Source: Variovorax sp. PBL-H6
Lineage (GTDB): Bacteria > Pseudomonadota > Gammaproteobacteria > Burkholderiales > Burkholderiaceae_C
Length of the DNA stretch: 64,000 nucleotides
Direction: 5' to 3'
NCBI RefSeq assembly: GCF_901827155.1
Contig: NZ_LR594659.1
Coordinates: 5,040,501-5,104,500 of the forward strand
Made by a program: the position numbers and the translations under genes. Below are positions 1 to 7,171 of the stretch, piece by piece (position 1 is the stretch's first letter; the number at the start of each line of letters is the position of its first letter). Under the pieces are notes generated by a model that did not search any database, was not told the origin of the DNA, and was given only the letters and a program-made list of their open reading frames with translations.

Positions 1-557
1 TGCCCGCGCTCGTGCCGCACCGCGATCTGCCGATCGCCGTCGACCAGGTGCACAACGCCATGCTCCCGGGTCAGCACACTGCCGAAGCGGCTCCACACCG
101 TCGCCAGCGCCGGGGCAATGCTGCCCAGCCGGAGCCGCGCCTCGCGGGCATGCATGGCGATCTCCGCCACCAGCGCATCGCAAACGAAGGCCGCGAGCTG
201 GGGCTGGCCGAATCGGGCCTTCGCGAAACGCGCTGCATGGGTCGACGCGTTTTCCCGGAAGCGCTGCTCGAACAGCGCGGAGGCCACACGGTTTCGCAGC
301 GACTCGTCGGCGAGCTCGGGCGACCAGGGGAGCAGCAGGTAGCGCACGTCCGACGGTCCGAGCACCCATTCGATGGACGCAGCATCACCCGACCCCATCC
401 ATTCGCGCAGCGCCAGCAGTGCGGGCGCGCGCGCTCCGGGCGCGAACGGGAAAAGCGCCTTGCGTGCCACTGCGAAGCTGCGGCCGTGCGCCCGCACTTC
501 ACATGCGGCCAGAACGCGAGTGCCCAGATGCACGCGGACCCGCAGCCTATTCCACAA
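1..557 (-). CDS. Partial gene downstream of gspE, possible GspL/PilM-like protein
   Basis: An open frame follows gspE on the same strand and runs off the window edge, so only about 185 N-terminal residues are visible. The first possible start is a TTG at 555-557 that overlaps the gspE stop; a GTG at 531-533 is an alternative, and neither has a clear ribosome binding site. The visible protein contains stretches such as VRVHLGTRVLAACEVR and IEWVLGPSDVRYLLLPW. These are loosely reminiscent of the actin-like N-terminal fold of GspL or PilM, the cytoplasmic partners of secretion ATPases. Tight coupling to gspE supports a role in the same secretion apparatus. The family assignment is inference; the reading frame is well supported by context and coding character. 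Confidence 0.55.
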   Translation of the reverse strand, partial: MWNRLRVRVHLGTRVLAACEVRAHGRSFAVARKALFPFAPGARAPALLALREWMGSGDAASIEWVLGPSDVRYLLLPWSPELADESLRNRVASALFEQRFRENASTHAARFAKARFGQPQLAAFVCDALVAEIAMHAREARLRLGSIAPALATVWSRFGSVLTREHGVVHLVDGDRQIAVRHERG

Positions 558-2118
558 AAGTGACACGATTGATTTCCTGCAGCGTGGTCTGTCCACGCCG
601 GACTGCATCGAGCGCCGCGCGGCGCATCGACACCATGCCGCGGCTGCGCGCCGAGGCCTTCAGTTGAGCGATCGGCGCCTGCTGGACGACGAGTTCGCGC
701 AAGTCGTCATCGAGCACCAGCACCTCGGTCAATGCGCGACGGCCGCGGTAGCCGGTGCCGCGGCAATGCGCACAGCCCTGGCCCTGCCGCTGCCGCCCTC
801 CTTCGGCAAGTTCGGAGCGCTGGATGCCGGAGACGCGCAGCAAGTCGTCGCCGGGCTCGACATCTTCGGTGCATCGGGGGCAGTTCATGCGCACCAGCCG
901 CTGCGCCACCACCCCGTTGAGCGCGGTGACGAAGCTGTAGGCATCGACGCCCATGTGCCTGAAGCGGCTGATGACGTCGAACACGTTGTTGGCATGGACC
1001 GTCGTGAAGACGAGATGGCCCGTCAGTGCCGCCTGCACCGCGATCTCTGCGGTCTCGCGATCACGGATCTCGCCGACCAGGATTCGGTCGGGGTCGTGGC
1101 GAAGGATCGAGCGCAGTCCCCTGGCGAAGGTGAGGCCCTTGCGCTCGTTGACGGGGATCTGCAGGACTCCCGGAAGCTGGTATTCCACGGGGTCTTCGAT
1201 CGTGATGATCTTGTCCTCGCCGCGATTGATCTCGCTCAGCGTTGCATAGAGTGTCGTCGTCTTGCCGGAGCCGGTCGGGCCGGTGACGAGCAGCATCCCG
1301 TAGGGCTGGCTCGCCAGCTGGCGGATCGTCTGCTGCGTGGCCGCCTCGATGCCGAGCAGGTCGAGACTGAGCTGCGCCAGCTCGGCCGTCAGCGACTGCC
1401 TGTCGAGGATGCGGAGCACCGCGTCCTCGCCGAAGAGCCCCGGCATGACAGACACGCGAAAGTCGATCTCGCGCCCGCCGATATGGACCGCGAAGCGCCC
1501 GTCCTGCGGGACGCGCTTCTCGCCGATGTCCAGCTCCGCCATCACCTTCAGGCGCGAGATCGCCTGTTCCGTCAGCGCGAGGTCGGGCAGCTGCCGCGCG
1601 AGCGACAGCACGCCATCGATGCGGTACTTGATGACCAGGCCCTGCGGCGTGTTCTCGAAATGGATGTCGCTGGCGGCGCTCTTGTGCGCGTCGTAGAGCG
1701 TGGAGTTGACCAGGCGGACCACCTGGCTTTCGTCCCGGGCGATGGAGCGTGGGGAGATCTCTTCGCTGCCGGCCTGCAGCGCCGCCGCGCCGGCCTGCTC
1801 CAGCCGAACCAGGTGGTGGAGCGCCTGCTGGTGCGCTTCGAGCCGCGACAGCAGCGCCTTCAGGTCGGCCGGATGGGTGCGCACGATCACGAAGGCGCCG
1901 GGAATCCGGTGGCTGGCCCAGGTGCAGAGAAATCCGTCCAGCGGCTCGCCGGCCACGAAGTAGCGGGTGCCGTCATCGTCCGCGAGCAGCACGCATTCGC
2001 GCTCCAGGCATTCGCCGAAGCTCAGCGATGCGAAATCGGGGGCGAGCGGCGCGAGTTCCGCGAAGCTCATCATCCGTGGCGCCGCAACATCCACTCTGGG
2101 CCGCGCGTCCTCGCTCAC
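547..2118 (-). CDS. gspE: Type II secretion ATPase GspE
   Basis: This 523-residue protein is the cytoplasmic hexameric ATPase that powers pseudopilus assembly in type II secretion. Walker A is GPTGSGKTT at 280-288, followed by the Asp box, the Walker B region RILVGEIRD at 345-353 and the His box FTTVHAN near 371-377. Four cysteines at 413, 416, 449 and 452 form the tetracysteine zinc-binding element typical of GspE/PilB. An N-terminal domain (about 1-130) would contact the inner-membrane platform. The start codon overlaps the gspF stop in an ATGA arrangement, so translation is probably coupled. PilB of type IV pili is the main alternative. The adjacent gspG-type pseudopilin, with its C-terminal region typical of the major pseudopilin, favours type II secretion. 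Confidence 0.93.
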   Translation of the reverse strand: MSEDARPRVDVAAPRMMSFAELAPLAPDFASLSFGECLERECVLLADDDGTRYFVAGEPLDGFLCTWASHRIPGAFVIVRTHPADLKALLSRLEAHQQALHHLVRLEQAGAAALQAGSEEISPRSIARDESQVVRLVNSTLYDAHKSAASDIHFENTPQGLVIKYRIDGVLSLARQLPDLALTEQAISRLKVMAELDIGEKRVPQDGRFAVHIGGREIDFRVSVMPGLFGEDAVLRILDRQSLTAELAQLSLDLLGIEAATQQTIRQLASQPYGMLLVTGPTGSGKTTTLYATLSEINRGEDKIITIEDPVEYQLPGVLQIPVNERKGLTFARGLRSILRHDPDRILVGEIRDRETAEIAVQAALTGHLVFTTVHANNVFDVISRFRHMGVDAYSFVTALNGVVAQRLVRMNCPRCTEDVEPGDDLLRVSGIQRSELAEGGRQRQGQGCAHCRGTGYRGRRALTEVLVLDDDLRELVVQQAPIAQLKASARSRGMVSMRRAALDAVRRGQTTLQEINRVTFVE

Positions 2119-3317
2119 TGCAGCGCTCCCGCCAGTTCGAAGATCGGCAAGTACAGCAGGATCACGATGCCGCCGATCGCCAGGCCGATGACCAGCATCA
2201 GCATGGGCTCGAAGAGGCGCGTGAAGCGGTCGATCCAGTGGTTCATCTCGGTGTCGTGGAAGGCGGCGGCCTTCTCCAGCATCTCGGCGGTCTGCCCGTT
2301 GCGCTCACCGGCGCGCAACAGGCGCAAGGCCACCGGCGTGGTCAGCGCGCATGCCTGGAGGCTGTCGCTGAGGCTGCGGCCTTGCGACACTTCGAGTGCG
2401 GCCGAGCCCGCGGCGGCCTGCAAAGTCAGGGGCAGCAGCCCCTGCGCCATGCGCAAGGCCTTGGTCAGGGGAATGCCGCCGCCGAGCAACAGGCCCAGCG
2501 AACGATAGAAACGCGAGAGCTGCATCAGGCGGACCTTGGCGCCGATCCAGCGGTTGCCCTGCAGCGCGGCCCCGAGCCGGGTGCGCACGGCGGGGCGGCT
2601 CGCCAGCGTGGCGATCGCGGCAAGACCCGCAACCGCCGCGACGAGCAGGCCCAGTCCGTTCGCGCTCGCGAACGCGCCCCAATGCATGAGCCAGCGCGAC
2701 GCCAGCGGCAGCTTGTCTTCCATGCCTTCGTACACGCGGCTGAAGCGCGGCACCAGGAAGCACAGCAGGAACGTTGCAACCCCGATGCCCACGATGCAAA
2801 GCATGGCCGGGTACAGCGAGGCGCTGACGATCTTCTGGCGAACCGCGCCCAGCTGCGCGTGATAGCGCAGATAGCGCTCCAGGGCCGGCACCATCTCGCC
2901 GGTGTGCTCGCTGGCTGCGATCGAGGCGATGAAGAGCTCCGGGAAGTGCGCGGGGAAGCGCCGCAGTGCGGCGGAGAAGGCCTGCCCTTCCTGCATGCTG
3001 CGCACCAGGTCGCCGAGCACGCCGCCACCCTGGCCGTCCTGCGGCTGCCGCTCAGCCAGGGTTTCCAGCGTTTCGATCAGCGACAGGCCCGCGCCGAGCA
3101 GCGCCACCAGCTCATGGGCGAAGAGCGAGAAATCGAAGCCGCTGCGCGACAGCGATCGAGGCTGCCGCCCGACGAAGCCGCCGCCCGCCACGCCGGTCAC
3201 GTGCTGCAGCCCGGCCTGGCGCGCGATTCGTTCGGCCTCGGCGGAGGTGCTCGCGCTCACGCGATGCAGCTGCAGCTCACCCTCGGCGCTCAGGCCGCGG
3301 ACTTTGAAAATCGTCAT
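2115..3317 (-). CDS. gspF: Type II secretion inner-membrane platform protein GspF
   Basis: This 400-residue protein has the layout of GspF/PilC: two homologous cytoplasmic helical domains, each followed by membrane segments. Hydrophobic segments lie near 168-190, 215-240 and 370-395. The first cytoplasmic domain carries the typical ELVALLGAGLSLIETLE stretch near 69-85, and the second repeats it as LLLGGGIPLTKAL. GspF forms the platform that couples GspE ATP hydrolysis to pseudopilin insertion. It lies 13 bases after gspG and overlaps gspE by 4 bases, so gspG-gspF-gspE form one unit. Nothing in the sequence suggests damage. Confidence 0.93.
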   Translation of the reverse strand: MTIFKVRGLSAEGELQLHRVSASTSAEAERIARQAGLQHVTGVAGGGFVGRQPRSLSRSGFDFSLFAHELVALLGAGLSLIETLETLAERQPQDGQGGGVLGDLVRSMQEGQAFSAALRRFPAHFPELFIASIAASEHTGEMVPALERYLRYHAQLGAVRQKIVSASLYPAMLCIVGIGVATFLLCFLVPRFSRVYEGMEDKLPLASRWLMHWGAFASANGLGLLVAAVAGLAAIATLASRPAVRTRLGAALQGNRWIGAKVRLMQLSRFYRSLGLLLGGGIPLTKALRMAQGLLPLTLQAAAGSAALEVSQGRSLSDSLQACALTTPVALRLLRAGERNGQTAEMLEKAAAFHDTEMNHWIDRFTRLFEPMLMLVIGLAIGGIVILLYLPIFELAGALQ

Positions 3318-3330
3318 TGGGCGGGTGCGG

Positions 3331-3762
3331 TCAGTGCGCGATGTCGGCGTTGTCGCCGCTGCCGCCGGGCGACTTGTCGGGACCGAACGAATAAAGATCG
3401 AAATCGTCGGCCTGCCGGGTGCTGGGGAACTTGTACTGGTACGGCATGCCCCAGGGGTCCATCGGCACCTCCTTGCGCAGGTAGGGTCCTTGCCAGCGTG
3501 CGTCGCGGGGGGCTGCGCGCATCAGTGCGGCGAGACCTTCCTGGCTGGAGGGATAGCGGCCCACGTCGAGCCGGTATTGGTCGAGCGCCTTGCCCAAGAC
3601 ATCGATCTGGGCCTTGGCGGTTGTGATCTCGGATTTACTGACGTTGCCGAAGAGGCGCGGGCCGACGATGCCGGCGAGGAGGCCGACGATGACGAGGACG
3701 ACGAGGAGTTCGAGCAGGGTGAAGCCGGTGCTTAGTGTTCTTGATTTAGTTGAAACTCTCAT
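3331..3762 (-). CDS. gspG: Type II secretion major pseudopilin GspG
   Basis: This 143-residue prepilin-like protein has a short basic leader ending in Gly13, then the prepilin peptidase motif G|FTLLE with Glu at position +5. A hydrophobic helix, LLVVLVIVGLLAGIVGPRL, follows. The C-terminal part contains the PYLRKEVPMDPWG and DLYSFGPDK stretches that typify GspG, including the calcium-binding loop region. It would be cleaved and methylated by a prepilin peptidase not present in the window, then form the shaft of the pseudopilus. A good ribosome binding site (AAGGGAGCAA) precedes the ATG. It is the first gene of the gspGFE set, and the upstream neighbour is an A/T-rich small secreted-protein gene from the Rhs locus. 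Confidence 0.93.
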   Translation of the reverse strand: MRVSTKSRTLSTGFTLLELLVVLVIVGLLAGIVGPRLFGNVSKSEITTAKAQIDVLGKALDQYRLDVGRYPSSQEGLAALMRAAPRDARWQGPYLRKEVPMDPWGMPYQYKFPSTRQADDFDLYSFGPDKSPGGSGDNADIAH

Positions 3763-3833
3763 TTGCTCCCTTTCATAAAGCCGGTTATCGGTTGTGCTGC
3801 CTGATTCCCCGCAATGAGCTCAATTCCGGAGAA

Positions 3834-4313
3834 CTACTTGGCTCGGATAGAAAATACTATCTTTTTCACCAAATCCAAATCCTCAGGCGTCAACCTTCCC
3901 GAGCGAATATGAAAATATCCAGCCCTTCCCTCCGAGTTAACCGGAAGTGCAATTAGTGCCTCATAGAAATCACCGTCGACACTTTGACGTTCGCGCATTT
4001 CTATTGTTAACTTTTCAACAATTTTTTTAGCTATTTTTTCCTTATCGCTATAAAAATCGAGAACATCCGGTGCGCCACCCAGATACATCGTAATCAAAGT
4101 TCGACTTGGGTCGCCTTTGCGCTTTACGCCATATAGATAAAAATCGAGGCCATCGAATTTTTCTACTTCCAGCACGCAACCGTCATAGAAAAAAAGATAA
4201 TCTTCGCCGTCAATGAATTTCGAACAGCTCGCACCTGCGTTGGCGTGACCCAGAAAGCTTGCCATCAAAGCAAGGACGGAGGTCATTTTCATTAAAGCCT
4301 TGGAAATATTCAT
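3834..4313 (-). CDS. Small secreted protein, A/T-rich, candidate immunity protein
   Basis: I do not recognise the family of this 159-residue protein. The start at 4311-4313 is chosen because AAAGG lies a suitable distance upstream and the protein then opens with a clean Sec signal peptide (MNISKALMKMTSVLALMASF, cleavage near HANAGA). The mature part is about 130 residues with two cysteines near its N-terminus and mixed beta/alpha character. Base composition is visibly richer in A/T than gspG or the Rhs core, which suggests recent exchange. It lies between the Rhs toxin end and gspG, where immunity or accessory genes accumulate in polymorphic toxin loci. A role as periplasmic immunity protein is inference from position and export signal only. 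Confidence 0.6.
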   Translation of the reverse strand: MNISKALMKMTSVLALMASFLGHANAGASCSKFIDGEDYLFFYDGCVLEVEKFDGLDFYLYGVKRKGDPSRTLITMYLGGAPDVLDFYSDKEKIAKKIVEKLTIEMRERQSVDGDFYEALIALPVNSEGRAGYFHIRSGRLTPEDLDLVKKIVFSIRAK

Positions 4314-4498
4314 TTGACAGCCTTTCGCGCCTTGCTTTTGAACCGAGAGCTCGAACGGTCGAAGCCAAGGCTCCGACATCTGCATGGGTTTGGAGCCACT
4401 TCGGTTTGCAACTCGCTCTTACTCAACAATAACGTTTTTCGGCCATTGTTCGAATTAGCGCTTTCAGGCGAATCGTTCCTCCCCTGTACATCACGACC

Positions 4499-4615
4499 CT
4501 ACCGGCTGCGAGTGACACGAGTTACTTTTCCGCTTTCTTTATCAATAAAAATTGAAGCCACTCCACCGACAGCATTTTCTTTTTTCAATCCAATAACAAG
4601 CCATTGCGAGCTCAC
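4499..4615 (-). pseudogene. Remnant resembling the C-terminal end of an NTF2-fold immunity protein
   Basis: A GTG codon 2 bases after the stop of the upstream gene opens a frame of only 38 residues, MSSQWLVIGLKKENAVGGVA and onward through IDKESGKV. The pattern of an aromatic-rich strand, then GG and I.IDK.SGKV, resembles the C-terminal strands of small NTF2-fold immunity proteins often encoded next to polymorphic toxins. No full-length upstream part exists in this frame, so it is most likely a truncated relic. A translated micropeptide coupled to the upstream gene is less likely. The family match is by eye and therefore tentative. Confidence 0.4.
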
Positions 4616-4616
4616 T

Positions 4617-5045
4617 TTAGCAGACGCCCTGAATAACCACTGCGCCTTCGGTAGCAGCAACAGTGTGAGAAAGACCCAATTTTTTGAGAAAATCGACAGT
4701 GGCCGAGCCAACTGCAATGTATGTGCGAAGATGCGATAGGTCATCATTGTCGAGAAAATAGCGCTGAACACGCTGAGCTCTCGTTAAGGCATTTTTTTCA
4801 TTTAGCGTTCCTCTCGGCATTTCTGAAATTCCTTGAATATACAATCTAGCAGGCCGGGCAGCCGAGCATTGCTCATCAGAGAATCGAAGCATCTCCGTCA
4901 ATTTTGCCTTGACCTCATCGGATAGTGGATTTGTCGAGACGCTGACCACGATAGTTTTTTGACTTTTTATCGAATCAGCCCTTACCAACGGTGTTAGTAC
5001 AGCAATAAACGCGATGGTTGATAAAACCTGAACAAACACTCTCAT
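4617..5045 (-). CDS. Secreted protein overlapping the Rhs stop codon, candidate immunity protein
   Basis: This 142-residue protein has an obvious signal peptide (MRVFVQVLSTIAFIAVL, cleavage near VRADS). Its ATG overlaps the Rhs stop in an ATGA arrangement, so it is probably translated with the toxin-bearing Rhs protein. The C-terminal half contains NEKNALTRAQRVQRYFLD, faintly like the RA..V..YL stretch of OmpA-type peptidoglycan-binding domains, but no firm family is recognised. The gene is A/T-rich compared with the Rhs core. Coupling to the Rhs C-terminus and export to the periplasm fit an immunity protein that neutralises an exported metallopeptidase. That function is inferred from context, not shown by sequence. 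Confidence 0.65.
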   Translation of the reverse strand: MRVFVQVLSTIAFIAVLTPLVRADSIKSQKTIVVSVSTNPLSDEVKAKLTEMLRFSDEQCSAARPARLYIQGISEMPRGTLNEKNALTRAQRVQRYFLDNDDLSHLRTYIAVGSATVDFLKKLGLSHTVAATEGAVVIQGVC

Positions 5046-7165
5046 CTTCGTCCTCCTTGCAGAGTGATGAAACGTTCTTGGACCGTTGGAGCAAATCTAT
5101 CTGAAAATGCGGAGCCAAAACGAAGAGCCGGCGCTTCCCATGGTCGAGTTTCGTACGACATTGCCGCTTGCTCAGCAGTTGCTGCTGACACCAATGCTCT
5201 GTTCTCTGGAAGGCTATGCAAATATTCATGAGCAACGACATTGATTTGATCTATTCTATTGCTGGCAAAAAAATCCGGATGAATATTTGCCGTGTTGTTA
5301 TCAGCGTGGTAGGTAGCAGAAATTCCACTTCCAAGCGCCTGCGTATTGACCAGCGGGACAACAAAATCCATTTGATTGAATGTCCTAGTAGAACAGGGGG
5401 CGCAGACATCTTGCATCTCATCAATGCGCGGCCCCACAAAGGACACTATTGCAGCAATATTTCGCATGTCTGTCGCGCGTGCTCCTGCCAGGGCTCCCCT
5501 TAATACTCCGGCCAATCCGGTCGGATCACTCCTATCGGCTGGGTTGTTTGAGACATAGGCATACAGGTTGACGTCATCCTTGTACCCGATCGGATCGGTC
5601 TGCAGGAACTTGCCAAGGTTCGGCGAGTAGAGCCGTGCCTTGTAGTAGTACAGCCCGAGTTCACCGATGAGCTGCTGGCCCGTGTATCGGAACCTCGGCC
5701 CTGTCGTCGTATTCGGCTCGCCATAGGGCCCATAGCTGTAGATGCCCGTGGAGGCGCCTGTCGCATTGGCCGTGGCCACGATGCTGCCCAGGTGGTCCGC
5801 ATAAAACCAGTTCTTGGCGGTGGTGCCTGATCCTTCGTACCACACGATCGGCTCGTCGGTGCCCGGTCCATGCACATAGCGCCGTTGCAGCGTGGTCCCC
5901 GCCGCGTCGTACTCGGCAATCAGGTTCGCGGCGTCGTACAGCAGGTTCGTCGTGGTGGCTCCGATCACCGTCTGCCTGAGTCTTCCCTCGGCGTCATAGG
6001 CGAAGCTCGCTGCCGTGCCGACCTTGCTCGCCGTCTTCAGCCGGTTGTCCAGGTCATAGCCGTAGCTCCAGGTGCCATCCCCCGTGAGGTTGCCGTTGGC
6101 GTCATAGCCGTGCGCTGCACCGCCCGCCGCGGTGTACTGGTTCAGCCCGTTGCTGGTGTAGCTCTTGGTGCCCGGGCTCGCCCCGTTCCACTGGTACAGG
6201 TTGTTGGTCCAGGCGACGCTCTCGAGTTCGCGGATCTGGTTGCGCGTGTACGTGTACTGCACTTCCTGCGAAGGTGAGGCCAGGAAGTTCTTCAGTGTGG
6301 CCAGCGCCCCCTGCCTGTCATAGGCACGCTGCACGGTTGTGCCGTTGCCCAGCGTCACGGTGGTGCGCCGGCTCAGGTCGTCATAGGCGTAGCTGGCCAG
6401 GTTGACGCTGCCGTTCTCCGCGATGGCGCTCGGCCGGTTCGCGGCGTCGTAGCTGGTGGTCGTGTAGAACGCATCCGGCCAGGTGGTGCGGATGCGGTTG
6501 CCAGCAGCGTCGTATTGGTGGCTCAGGGTCTTGCCGCCGGCCGTGGTGCTCGCGAGCCGCCCGGCGTTGTCCCAGGCGTAGCTGATGGCGTGCGTGCCGT
6601 TGGCGAACTGGGCCGAGGTCCTGAGCCCCCGCAGGTCGTAGCCGAACTGGACGTTGTCGGCGGTGTTGGGATAGCTGCGCGTGCTCAGGCGGTTGAGGTT
6701 GTCCCATGCCTGGGTGATGGTCTGGCCGTTGCGCCTGCGCATCGAGGTGACGTTGCCGTTGGCGTCGTACGCGTTCTCCTCGTAGTCGTTCGCGTTGCCG
6801 TACAGGGGTGTGCTCGGCAGCGGGAAGTAGGTGCGCGCCAGCCGGTCGAAGCCGTCGTAGGTATGGACGGTGAGATTGTTCTTCGCGTCCTTGACGGAGT
6901 CGACATTGCCGTTGGGCGTGTAGGTGTAGCTGGCGTAGGCCTGGGCGAGGCTGGTGCCCACGGCCTTGTTGACGGCCTGCACGCTGTCGTCGAGGTTGTA
7001 GACGGTCTCGGTGACGCGGTTTCCGCCATCGCTGGCAGCCAGTTGCTGGGTCGTCTGGAAGGGCCGGTCCAGGTCGTCGTAGGCCGTGTCGGTGATAGGG
7101 AGCGGAGCGACGTCATTCGGGCAGTAGGCGAATGAGGACATCTGCGCCGGGCCCCATTCGCGCAC
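5042..7165 (-). pseudogene. Rhs/YD-repeat protein, C-terminal part with HExxH effector domain (downstream of in-frame TAG)
   Basis: The frame is identical to that of the upstream YD-repeat gene and is separated from it by one TAG codon at 7169-7171 and one further codon. If translated alone it could use a GTG at 7163-7165, giving 707 residues. It consists of YD repeats, then the Rhs-associated core, ending with DPIGYKDDVNLYAYVSNNP and DPTG. The last 157 residues (5042-5515) are a variable effector tip with AHEYLH (HExxH at 5216-5230) and a downstream YETRPWEAPA stretch. Both are typical of zincin metallopeptidases, where a later Glu can be the third ligand. The tip is less G/C-rich than the core. 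The next gene starts within the stop codon. It is called a pseudogene because of the nonsense codon, but readthrough or reinitiation is possible. Confidence 0.8.
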
Positions 7166-7168
7166 GAC

Positions 7169-7171
7169 CTA
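7169..7171 (-). other. In-frame amber codon splitting the Rhs frame
   Basis: On the minus strand the codons read TAC AGC CCC ACC GGC TAG GTC GTG CGC GAA TGG, that is YSPTG-stop-VVREWGP. The YD-repeat periodicity continues without frame change on both sides. A single C-to-T change from CAG (Gln) would restore the frame. No other stop occurs in the remaining 707 codons. Confidence 0.9.

Noticed and set aside
373..2508. Long open frame on the plus strand opposite gspE and gspF
   Set aside because: It is an artefact of high GC third positions. The minus strand encodes full-length GspE and GspF with all motifs, and the plus frame gives Arg/Ala/Gly-rich sequence without any family pattern.
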